Translations under genes and position numbers: made by a program
Shown: positions 11,528 through 22,800 of the stretch, piece by piece
How the letters are laid out: every line of letters starts with the position of its first letter
How positions within the stretch are numbered: position 1 is the first letter of the stretch
NCBI GenBank assembly: GCA_000727475.1
Contig: KL647326.1
Coordinates: 458,440 to 522,439, forward strand
Direction: 5' to 3'
Length of the DNA: 64,000 bases
DNA from: Sarcocystis neurona
Lineage: Eukaryota > Apicomplexa > Conoidasida > Eucoccidiorida > Sarcocystidae
Notes under the pieces: model-generated
The model's database searches: none
The model's input: only the letters and a program-made list of their open reading frames with translations
Told to the model about the DNA's origin: nothing

Positions 11528-14075
11528 CTGCACAGATTCACCCGCATGCACACGACACACGTGAAAAAAAAACCAGCAGCATACAACGAGACACCCACAC
11601 ACGCACGCACTCGTCTGCTGGTCCTCTCGCACCCACACACGGGACTGCATGCATATATCTATATATGTACATAGGAATACATGCACGCATGCACGCCACA
11701 GAGAGGGGGGCTTGCAATGGCAGCTAGAGTCGTGACGCGCATGCAAGTCGCGGAAACAACTGCTGCATCCGTGCAGCACCGCGTGCCGGCGGGAAGACGA
11801 ATGCATGCGACGCCTTGCAGTAGGACGACGCCGCAGATGCATGCGCGACTCCCGCCGCCCACGGAACGGAAAGCACAAAAGCGAAAAGGACGAAGAGACC
11901 AGGCGGCGCAGGGGAATAGAAGGCGGACTGCGCAGGGGCGAATTTCCGGAGACGGCCACTTTTTTCTGGCAGCACATGCGTGCACGTCGCGTCATGCGCG
12001 CCCTCTCCTGCGGACGTATAACGAATGCGCTTCCACACACGCATGCACCGATATGTATATAAAAAGGACGGACCGCATGCGCCCATGCATATCTACATAC
12101 TTTCCTCTCTTCACGTGTATTAGTAAGTATACCTCTTCCTACACTGCTTGTATGCACATGTACCTGCTAAGATGCAGATGTGAGTAGACACTCAAATGCT
12201 CAGACACTCATCGGGACCATCGGTTATATATATATATGTATATACGTATGCATATATGTGTATGAATACTGATACACACATACACACATACGCAATATAC
12301 ATATATATACTGTATATAGGTAGACTGACGGCTAACTGCACATGCAACGAATATCTATATGTATGTTCGGCACTACACACAAATATATGCCCACGAATAC
12401 ATATACACACATAGACACATTACATATATATACATACGTAGTATATATATAGATAGATTCAAAATCAATTGCACATGCAACCAAAATATGTATGTATATA
12501 CGTGCTCGGCAATATATACATGTATGTCCACGAATCTTCATACATACAGGCACACATATATATCTATATATGTATATATATACTCTCTCTCTCGATATAC
12601 ATATATATATACACACGACCAAGTCCACATGCAATGAGAGTCGTATCGGCACATACGGGATTGTACATATGTATATGCATGCAAATATGTATATATAGAG
12701 AAAGGGATATATATATATACATATATATATGTACACAAGGCTTCAGTCCACTTTTTTCATATTCGCAATATATATATACACACATAGATATATTNNNNNN
12801 NNNNNNNNNNNNNNNNNNNNNNNNNNNNNNNNNNNNNNNNNNNNNNNNNNNNNNNNNNNNNNNNNNNNNNNNNNNNNNNNNNNNNNNNNNNNNNNNNNNN
12901 NNNNNNNNNNNNNNNNNNNNNNNNNNNNNNNNNNNNNNNNNNNNNNNNNNNNNNNNNNNNNNNNNNNNNNNNNNNNNNNNNNNNNNNNNNNNNNNNNNNN
13001 NNNNNNNNNNNNNNNNNNNNNNNNNNNNNNNNNNNNNNNNNNNNNNNNNNNNNNNNNNNNNNNNNNNNNNNNNNNNNNNNNNNNNNNNNNNNNNNNNNNN
13101 NNNNNNNNNNNNNNNNNNNNNNNNNNNNNNNNNNNNNNNNNNNNNNNNNNNNNNNNNNNNNNNNNNNNNNNNNNNNNNNNNNNNNNNNNNNNNNNNNNNN
13201 NNNNNNNNNNNNNNNNNNNNNNNNNNNNNNNNNNNNNNNNNNNNNNNNNNNNNNNNNNNNNNNNNNNNNNNNNNNNNNNNNNNNNNNNNNNNNNNNNNNN
13301 NNNNNNNNNNNNNNNNNNNNNNNNNNNNNNNNNNNNNNNNNNNNNNNNNNNNNNNNNNNNNNNNNNNNNNNNNNNNNNNNNNNNNNNNNNNNNNNNNNNN
13401 NNNNNNNNNNNNNNNNNNNNNNNNNNNNNNNNNNNNNNNNNNNNNNNNNNNNNNNNNNNNNNNNNNNNNNNNNNNNNNNNNNNNNNNNNNNNNNNNNNNN
13501 NNNNNNNNNNNNNNNNNNNNNNNNNNNNNNNNNNNNNNNNNNNNNNNNAGATGTCAAGACAGATGATATTTATATATTTAAGTGTGGACGGATATGAACG
13601 TATAGAGATGAAGCGCGCGCCAGAAATCAGCACAGTTGTACACGTATATATAGATATATACAGCACTCTATATACACATGTTGACCCGTATATCATATAT
13701 ATGTTATACGGAGAAGCTACAGTAACTCTGCATCCGCAGACGTGTATACCTGCACTCACACACACACACATATCGAAATATGCGACTGTATATACACACA
13801 TATATATATCTAGGCGTGCAGGAACACATATATATTTATGTATACAGACACGCATGTATTTACGCGTCCAGGAGACTCTCTCTATATATATTTCTGGGGG
13901 GGTCCACGCGAATATATACGTATGTGGGAGTGCAGGGGTGCGCCTCTAAATTTTTGCTGTTTTTTGTTTGAGAAACCGGAAGCAATGCGGAGACGCCACG
14001 AGGACGATTTCCCCCCCCCCCCCGTGTATGAGGGGCCGGTCTGCGGCGGCGTGCAGCGTGCGTGGGTGCGCGTAC
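11528..14075. other. Unresolved linker or intron between NEMF exon 3 and the unknown exon chain
   Basis: No convincing exon is visible. The stretch holds GCATGC-rich DNA (11530-12200), AT microsatellites (12200-12790 and 13550-13930), a C10 run near 14011 and a 754-base gap. NEMF exon 3 ends at a possible GTACGC donor at phase 0, and the next recognisable minus-strand exon starts at 11527, also phase 0. One long intron is therefore possible. Equally, a NEMF 3' end and a new 5' end could sit in the gap. Confidence 0.45.
12795..13548. other. Assembly gap (754 N)
   Basis: A run of N with AT-rich simple sequence on both sides. It could hide exons of the NEMF gene or the start of the downstream unknown gene. 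Open frames crossing it consist of X and are meaningless. Confidence 0.99.
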
Positions 14076-17000
14076 CCCTTTTCTCGCGACGTCCTCGTCG
14101 CACAGGTAGGAGGTGACTTTCCGCTGTTGTCGGCGAACCGCGAAAGTGGAGAGTTTCTTCTTTTCCTCTCCCTTTTCATCCTCCTCCATCTTCTCTTCGT
14201 CCTTCGCATGCGACGCTTCTTCCTGCTGTTCGTCGCCGCCTGCAGGGGACACATCCGCGAAGGCGATACGCTTCCGCAAGCTGCTGCTCCTGCGTCGCTG
14301 GAGAACCTCTCCGCCGCCCGTGCCCTCTCCGCTGTTCTCCTTCTGCTGCCACTTCCCTTCTTCCTCCTCCTGCTTCTTCTTCCCCTCGTCTTCCTCCCCC
14401 CCCTGCCTCTGCTGCTGCTGCTTCTGACTCTCCACCTGCTGTCGTTGCTGCTGTTCTTCCGCGTCCTGCTGCTGCTGCTTTTCCTCTGCCTCCTGCTGCC
14501 GGCCGCTCCTCGGCTGCTGCTGCTGTGCTGCGGGGAACGCTCCTGCGGCTGCTGCTGCGGCTTCCTCCTCTTCTTCCTGCCGCTGCTGCTGCATATGTCT
14601 GGACACCGACGCTTCGTCGGCGAGCCGGAACAGCAGCCCCACGCCCATGCGCAGTCGCTGCGACGGCGGAATGAAATTGCGCTTCCCGCGGATCATGAAA
14701 GAACCGGTTCTGCATGCACGCGCACCCACCACAACAGCGCGACAGCAGAAGAACGACGTGACACAGGAGAACAGCAGAAAAGCACCGGGACGCAGAAGCA
14801 CGGCAGAGAGCGGAGAACAGCAGGAAAACAGGGGCACGACCCCACGAGCGCCGCAGCGGCAGCACCGACAGCAGCAGCAGAGCAGCACAACCCAAAACGT
14901 ACAACCCTTCGCGCGCATTGCCTGCAGACCAGCGTCCCCGGCTTTTCGACAAGGAAATTTCTACGACGGATTCTTCAGCAAAACCCTCTTCAACACATAT
15001 ACACACACCTACGCACAAGCAGATGGTCAACACACATATATATCTGGGCAGGCGACTGCTTGCATGCGGCTCTTCGTCACGCCGCTGTTGTTGCATGCAG
15101 CTCGAGGGTCCGTAGACCCATGGAGGAGCGCGGTGCAACAAACACGCGCCTCACGGAGATTCCTGCTGCAGTCCTCTTAACCCCCCCCCCCCTCCACCCG
15201 CATACGCGCACAACACCGCATGCAGCTGCTGCACACACGCAGGCCCAGAGCGAGACAGAGAGGGAGGGACATGCACGTGGGAGTCTCACGCGTAGTGCAT
15301 GCATGCGCCTACACACACAGAGACACACACCTGCACATGTGTGATTGTGGTCGGGCAGGTATTTGCGAGCGCCTCCTCTTCTTTTTGTGAATTGGGGGTC
15401 ACACAGGGTGAAGAGTATCGTTTGCATGCACTTTTCTGCATGCGACCTAGGCCTCCTGGGCGCACGCATGCGCGTGTAAACACACACACAGAGACAGGGC
15501 GGTGCATGCGTATTTTTTGCATGCAACTTACGAGAGGTATAGTCCAGAGGGCGCACTCTTTGAGACTTGGTGGCCGTAGACCCACCAGGCAGCCGCATGC
15601 GTTTTCGTAGTCCACGCGCTGCTGTGGGCCGCTGCGAATTCCCCGCACTGCTGCAGCGTTGTCATTGGCACGGGGAGCTGCTGCTGCTGTGTCTCTGCGC
15701 CGCTTGATCTCTGCTGTTGTTGCTGTCCTGCCCTCCTTTCTTCTTCTTTTCCTGCTCTACGAGTGCGTTCTGCCTCTTCCTTCTCTTTCTCCTCCTCTTC
15801 CCGCTTTGATCTCCCCCCTCCTGCGGCAGCACCCTTCTGTCTCGACCCTCTCTGTTCTTCTCCATTTTGCTGCTGCTGCTGCTGTTGCCCCGGTCTCTGG
15901 CCCTGCACCGTCTCCGCTGCTGCGCGCTGCGAGACCCCCTGCCGCTTCTCGTGCTCCTCTTCCCGCTGCCGCTCCTCCTCCACAGGGGAGGTGGGAGGAG
16001 GAGGAGACGCTTTGATATTCTTGATAATACACGTGGCGGCGCCATGGACGTCTGCATGCACGTAGATATCGTCGCTGTGAAGATATCGGCGGTACAGCAT
16101 TTCATTCTGTTGCGCGTCCCTTCCCGCAAGGACGAGGTAGCCATCGCTGCTAATAAACCAGAAGAACTTCTCGAACCAGAATGTCTTCCGGACGCGCTGC
16201 AGCAGCTGCTGCTGCTGAGAAAGCTGCAGACGTTGCTGCTGCATGCTCTGCTTCGCCTTGCGACTCGCCGCGGCCAACGCCACTGCTGCACCTGCTGCAG
16301 TCCGTGCTGCCTTCGCTTGCAGCTGCTTTGCGCGCTGATACAGCAGCTCCACGTTCTTGTACGCCGACAGAGTCACATCCGTTGGCACGACGACCAACAC
16401 AGAGCCCTCTTCGTAGTAGCAGTCTTCTGCCGCTTCCTTCCTTTCCCTCTCCTCTCCTCCTTCTCCTGCTGCCGGGAGCTCCTCTGCTGTCGGTGCTGCT
16501 GTTGTCCCTTCCTTCGCCGAAAAAGAAGAAGCAGCAGCAGGACCACCACCTGTGACGGGAGACCGCTGCTGCTGCTCCTGTTGTGGCAGCTGCTCCTGTT
16601 GTGGCAGCTGCTCCTGTTGTGGCTGCTGCTGCTTCTCCTGTGACTGCTGCTGCTGCTCGCCTGTCTCTGCCGCTGCTTCCTCTGCTCCTCCTCCTCCTGC
16701 TGTCGGCGCTCCTCCCCAGTCTTCTTCTTCCTCCTCTTCTGCTCTGCTGCTGAGAGGCCGAGGACTCGCAGCAGCAGCAGGCGCCTGGAGCAGCAGGAGC
16801 GCGCGGTGCTGCTCGAGCTTCAACCCGTATATATGCATCGCCAGTGGATGGGCTGCCTTCTGCTGCATGCGAAAATGTTGCTGCAGCTCCTGCCAATCGA
16901 CGCCAGTGGCGAGAGCAGCACGTACCAGCTGGATGCACTGCTCAGCCAGGACGGCGTTGTTTTCTAGTGCTGCCGCATGCAGCCGCAGCGTGGCTGCTTC

Positions 17001-19880
17001 ATCCAGGAGCTGCTGCATGCGCTGCTGCTGATCCCCGCGAATCTTCTCTACTCGCCCCACTGCTGCTGCTGCTGCGGCTGCCTCCTGCTTCTCCTCGCGC
17101 TGCACTGCAGCAGAAGAGAAGAAGTCGTCCAGGCACCTGCTCACGCTCCCGAACGCCAACAGCACGCGAGTTCCTGCTGCTATCTTCCCGTGCACCTCTT
17201 CTATTGCTGCTGCTGCTGCCAGCCCGACGCCTCTTCCTTCTCCTGCATCTTGGCCGCGTGCAGACACAGACGAAGACGAAGAACTCATGCTGCCGCGCTC
17301 AAACGAGCCTCCTGCTGCTCCTCCGTCCCCCTCCACCTGCTGCTCCTGCCTGGTTGCAGTTGCGTCAGCTTCTGCTGTTGCTGCTGCTCCTGCTGCTGCT
17401 GCGGCCGCGGCCTGTTCACTCAGGCGCTGCTGCAGCTCTGTCGGCGCGCACAGTATCGGCAGCCCTCGGTGCTGGTGCAGCAGCACGGGAGTGAACTCTT
17501 CGTAGTCGTACATCGCCTGAGACAACGCAGACGCTTCCTCTTCCTTCTCTCCTTGCTGCTGCTGCTGCTCCCCCTCCACCACCTGTTTCTGCGCTGGCCT
17601 TCTTGTGGCGACAATCCATCCCTGAATCGGCAAAGACGGCAGAGGCTCTTGCCGCACTGCTGCAGGCAGCTGCTCCTCTCCGCCTTCGCCTAGATAGTCT
17701 CCTGCTGCCGACACAGAACGCAGCTGCATGCAACACATCACCGCCACCCCACACACACTCCAACATATTTACACATAAATCCACTTGCTTGGAGATCCGC
17801 AGGGAGAGGGGGAAAGTCACATACCTGCGCACCTGAAGGTCGATACGTATATATATAGACAGAAATATATACACGCAAGTACGCATGGATCTACGTATGT
17901 ATACATACACACAGGCATGTGTATACAGGAGAATATACCGGGTTATACGCAATTTATATGTATATATATGTGTAATGTTGAAGGCAGAGGTGGAAGGATG
18001 AGGAGATGTGAACACGTGTGCCTTCTTGTGTTCATACACATGCAGCAACAGCAGCAGCTGCCCAACGCAACAGCACACGGAGAGTCGGAAAACTACCGCA
18101 CAACATGCGTGTTGTCCAGCTGCAGCAGCCAGAGCAGTGGTGCAGCGGCAATAGCCAGCAGGAGTGGCAGTGCCAGCGACAGCAGGAGCAGCAGTGGCAG
18201 CGGTTCCGAGAGCAGCAGCACCAGCTGTGGGTGGGGGCAGCAGCAGTGGCAGCGGCACCGAGAACAGCAGCAGCAGTGGCAGCGAGAGCAGCTGCAGCAG
18301 CAGTGGAAGCGGCAGCGAAAGCAGCGGCAGCAGCAGCACTGGCAGCGAGGAGCAGTGGCAGCGGCAGCGAGAGCACCAGCAGCCCTGGCAGCGACAGCAG
18401 CAGGAGCGGCAGCGCGACAAGAGCAGTCGCGTACCACCCGTAGACATTCGAGTACGGCGCGGTACATGAGCGGAACGAGTTCTGCGACGTTGTCATGCGT
18501 CAGCTTTTTGGTCGCGCTGCTGCTGTTTTTGCTGCTCCTGCTGCTGCCCTTTGCTCCGTTTCCTGTTGCTCCTCCTTTTGCTTCTCCTTTTCTTGCTGCT
18601 GCGCCCTCTGCTGTTGTTGCTGCCGGCTCTGCTGCTGCTGCTGCTGTGGGTTCTGCTGCAGCAGCAACAGCAAGTGTGTGGGCCGCCAGAGACGGATTTA
18701 CGAAAGGCACGAGACGGTTAAGCGCCTGTGACAACGAGATGCTGACGCTGCTGTCTGCTCCTGCTGCTCGACTGCTGGTGGCGCTGCTGTGGCCGCCGCC
18801 GTCTTGGCTGCTGCTGGTGCTGCTGGTTCCTGCGGCGGCTCCGCCCTTTTTCTGCTGCTGCTGCTGTTGCTGCAGGACGCGGTACTGCTTCTTGCGATCG
18901 CTCGCCTGCTGCGCCTCTGCGAGCACTTGCTGGAGCTGTTGCTGCAGCAGCTCGGGAGACAGCAGCGCAGGGGCTACTCCGTTCCGCAGCAGCGTCGCAG
19001 CAGAAGGAATTTTGCGGTAGTACTCCTTCACTGCGACTCTGACGCCTTGTCCTCCTGCCCCTCCTGCAGCAGCAGGCGAAGCAGCCGCAGGAGGAGATGC
19101 AGCCGCAGCAGCAGCAGTACTCTCCTCTCCGTCCCCACTGCCCCGTTCGCTCCCCGCAGCAGCCGTGTGGGGCGGCGGCGTGGCAGGAGCAGCGGCGTGA
19201 ACTGGCAGCACATGAGGACGCAAGATCGCGTGGATAAGATAGTTTCGATCCGTCAGAATGAGGTTGCCTGCCACATACAGCTCGACGATAAGGAAGAAGG
19301 TGGCCTCGCCCTGGCCGAACTGAAGCAGCAGCGAGCGGTCCGCCCCCTGCTGCTGTATGTCCTCTAGACGCTTCGTCCGCAGAGACTTTCGCAAACGCAT
19401 GCAGAAGGGAGACGGCAGCGCACCCTTCTCCTTCTTCCACTGCGTCTCGTAGAAGCGGAACCCCGCATGCAGAAAGATAAAATGTTTCTCTCCCTCTCGC
19501 CCCACAAATTTTAACACGTAGCTCGTGCTGCTGCCTGCGCTGTTGCCGCTCCTCTTGCAGGGACCACTGCCTCCACCTGCCGCTGTGCCTGCAGCACCTG
19601 CCGCGCCGCTGCTGTAGTCGTACACGTTCCCCAGCCGCAACCCCAGCAGCACCGGCCGCAGCGAACTTACCAGCGCCCGCACATCCACCGCGGAAACACG
19701 CTGCTTCAGCGCCAACGGAGGAGGGGCTGCTGCTGCTGCTCCTTTCTCGCCAGTTGCTGGCGCTGCTGCGGCACCAGCGCTGCCTCCTGGGTGTTCCTGC
19801 CGCGGTGTCAGCGATTCTTCACATGGAGTTGCTGCTGCAGCGGCAGCACCACCGCCCTCTTCAGCTGCTGCTGCCGGCAT
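14076..19880 (-). CDS. NEMF: NEMF/Rqc2/Tae2-type ribosome quality control factor (NFACT family)
   Basis: Rqc2/NEMF binds the stalled 60S-peptidyl-tRNA complex with the Listerin ligase and can template C-terminal tails. Exons: 19880-18435 (482 codons, ends LECLRV), 17723-15532 and 14709 to about 14076; junction phases 0 and 2 agree. NFACT-N is in exon 1: VSAVDVRAL (Asp66), GNVYDY, then GADRSLLLQFG (Asp181-Arg182) and ELYVAGNLILTD. The Asp and Asp-Arg align with human D9 and D96/R97, the residues linked to tailing. Exon 2 holds YEEFTPVLLHQH, a central coiled coil, and NFACT-R with FWFEKFFWFISSDGYLVLAG and DIYVHADVHGA, ending AWWVYGHQVSK. Exon 3 continues with TGSFMIRGKRNFIPPS, then low-complexity Gln/Glu/Lys sequence. 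ATG at 19880 gives an extension of about 57 residues before the family's usual start; I chose it as the only in-frame Met there. Gln/Glu/Ala-rich inserts split the domains. No NFACT-C domain is visible, so the 3' end is not settled. Confidence 0.93.
16575..16628 (-). repeat. 18-bp coding repeat, three copies (LPQQEQ)
   Basis: Three consecutive 18-bp units at 16575, 16593 and 16611 encode a Gln/Glu-rich hexapeptide repeat in NEMF exon 2, between the coiled coil and NFACT-R. The unit length keeps the frame. Confidence 0.8.
18030..18430. repeat. CAG-rich block in NEMF intron 1
   Basis: Dense CAG/GCAGCAG on the plus strand, lying just downstream of the NEMF exon 1 donor (GTACGC at 18434). The remaining intron, 17724-18030, is AT-rich simple sequence. 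Serine- and leucine-rich open frames across it are repeat artefacts. Confidence 0.7.
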
Positions 19881-22800
19881 CCTGTCCTCAGTGCCGGAAA
19901 GAGCAACGCGTAGCCCACACGAAGTCGCAGCAGCAGGGGTTGTGCTGGTGCTGCCGCTCCAACAGGAGCTAGGGAGATCTGCTGCTGCTGCTCCTGCTGG
20001 GCAGCCCCCAGTTGTTCCTGCTGAAAGCGTGGCAGCTGCTGCACGGGAACGAGAGGCTGCTGCGCGCCAGAGGTTGCTGCTTCAGGTCGCTGCTGCTGCC
20101 GCTACACAAGAGAGGAGAACTGAGCACCGAACAGCAGCGACCCCCTGTCGCTGAGGATGCTGCTGCTGCTGATGATGATCCTGCTGTTGCTGGTGTTGCC
20201 GTTGTAGCCCCCGCTACCACTGCTGCAGGACTGAGGCCGTAGTTGCTGCTGCTAAAGTCGTGTAGGTTGCTGCTGGGCTGTGTCCGCGTGACCCGCATCC
20301 GCTGCGGTAGCTGCGGCTCGAGGACCAATTGCTGTTGCTGCTGCTGCGACAGTATCGCGGTGGTCGCTGTTGCTGCGGCGCTTTCTTGGCTTCTGCCGCT
20401 GCTTCGCTGCTGCAGTTGCAACAAGCCCGTACATATGGCTCTTTGTATCTGTCACTTCTTCTGGTCGCGCCGTAATGCACCTGTCGACGACATACAGGTA
20501 AGTAACAAGGTGTGCTGCTGCAGTTCTGGCGGCATGTAGTGTGCTCCTGCTGCCGGTACGGAGCGGTCCTGGCTGCCTGCTGTTGCGCCAAAGTGCCGCA
20601 GTTGCTGGACGAAATATAAATAAAAGAAGGAGCTTTGCTGGCCACGGCGCTACGCACAGACTGGACGGCTGCGCCACTGCCGGGCGCTGCGGCTCGTGCT
20701 GCTGTTCTGCCGGCACGTGTTCGTGCGGTGTACATACACCCGGTAAAAAGTCGTGATGATGTGCAGGGGCGTGGTTTGTTGCGCCGCAGCTGCAACGACG
20801 ACCCACGCAAATGTACGGTGTCAGTGGCAACGACCAGCGCACCCCACTTCAAGAAGAATATCGAGAAAGAAGAGACAGAACATCCGGGGGCGCCCGGGCA
20901 TTTCCGGCTGTGATATGCAGCTGCAGCAGCAGCAGAACCGCTGCAGCAAAGAAGTCCCCACCGTCGCTACTTCTGCGAGGAAGCGCGCTCAGCAACTTTC
21001 AGACGTGGAGCTGGTGCTGTTGTTGACTTCGCCGCTGGTGTTGACTTTGCCGCTGTTCCTACTGAAATGATGCGGCAGCTCCTTCCCTGTGGCACTGCTT
21101 TGCCGTTCTTGCTGCTGCTGCTGGTGCTCTTGTTCAGCCGACAGGCGCCATCTGCTGCTGCGCGTGATGCAGCCGTTTGCTGCGTGACTCACTGCTGCTG
21201 GCAAACTCCGTACCGAAGCGTTCTTCTTACGTCGTTTACGCTGCGGTGCCAAGGAAAAGACGTTGCATTACTCGCGGAGACTGCGGCTACTGCTGCAGTC
21301 GTGCGGCCTGCCTGTTCGTTGCTCCTGGGGTGGCGGCGTCCGGCTGCGCAAGCTGCTGCGGCAGAGGGTAGGCCATGCTGCCTTCTCGCCTCAGCTGATC
21401 TGCTGCTTTTCCTGCCTCATGCGCGTCCTGCTTCTGCCGAGCTTCCACACGTTTGCTTTGCAGAGCGAAAGTCTTGCCGCAGCCTTTCTTCGCACGCGCG
21501 GTGACAGCAGCAGTGGCAGCATTGCCGGCAGCTGAGGTGGGGCAACGGCGCACAGCGGCTGCACTGCTGCGGTGCCGCTGCAGCTTCTGCTTTTCGTAGA
21601 CGGGAAAAAACACGGTCTGGACACAAAGAAGGAAAAAAAATTGCTGCTGAGGCTGCTAAGGCGGCTAAGAAAAGAGTTCTGGCGGCAAAAGCATCAAAAA
21701 TGTATGGAACCCCACCGCATATGGCTGCTGCTGCAGCGAGGCTTAGTGTACGGACACCGCGCGACAGCGCACGCATATGAGGTGTACGTACAGCGGAGAG
21801 TAAACATTGCAACGACCACGGGCATCTGCAACGCTTCTGCTGCGCGTACTACGGGCGCCTCCGCCTCGCGCCTGTGTCGCTGCTGCTGCCCGACGAAATG
21901 CACGCTCCTGTTGGTGCTGTTGAAACGGTCAGCAGCTGTAGTAGTAGCGTTGCTGCTGCGGCGTTGCTAGCTGGCTGCGCGGTGCCTGCTAGCTGCTGTG
22001 CTGGTGCTGCGCTTCCCGAGCGCACGGCCGGCGTCCTGTTGCTGCCTCTGCTGCCTTGCAGTGGAGAGACCGGCTGCGACTGCTCGTGCTGCTGCTGGGT
22101 TCGTATACACGAACCCTTGCCCCATCCTCTGTGTCCTCTGCCGCCGTTGCTGCTGCACGCTCTGCCCTTGGCTGCTGCTGCTCTGTTGGGAGGACCGGCC
22201 GCCTCGTGACCGGCTCACCGCAGTGTGCGTCGTCCTGTAGAAGGGGAGTTGGACACAGCTGCCGCGCGCCGTCGAGCAGCAGCAGCGGGAACAGAGCGGT
22301 GTGCTGCCTGCTTCCTGCGGTGTGCTACTACAGTACTCCACGCGCTGCTCCTTCAGCTGCGTCGTATGGCAGGGCTGTGACACCGAAGCATACGTCGTCT
22401 TCTCGGCAGCTGCGATAGCGGCACTCCGCATTAACCGTAAGATCGGGTGCTGCTTGCACGGCCACATTTCCTCTTGCCAGTTCACAGACACACGTTAGGC
22501 TTCACAAGCTCTCCCACAGGACGTGCCCTGCTGCTGTGTCTCTTGCTCTTCGCGTTGTGACACTGCTGCTCCTCTCCTTGTTCCGGTTAGAGACCTGCGG
22601 CTGCTTCACGCCCCACCAGCTGCCGGTACTCTCCCCACGGCGCATGTGGGGTCCTTGCTACTGGCGCAGAACTGCTTCCCTTGCTGCTGCAGCTGCTGCT
22701 GTAGCGTGCTTTGTCCCTCCTGCGTGGACTGCTGGTGCCGGTGCGGCCGCTGCTGTTGCCGTACGTGATGATGGCGTTGTTAGTAGAGCTGCTGACTCGG

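Noticed and set aside
12469..13949. Long open frames spanning the first gap
   Set aside because: They consist mostly of X from the N run and Tyr/Ile/His/Thr translations of TATACA repeats.
19028..19440. Alternative minus-strand and plus-strand frames inside NEMF exon 1
   Set aside because: The NFACT-N motifs fix the reading frame; the others are shadows kept open by CAG/CTG codons.
18501..19880. Possible loss of the Asp-Arg catalytic pair in NEMF, because ELYVAGN stands where human has ELYDRGN
   Set aside because: The Asp-Arg pair known from mutants (human D96/R97) aligns with GADRSLLLQFG, which is intact. The later DR in ELYDRGN is a different position.
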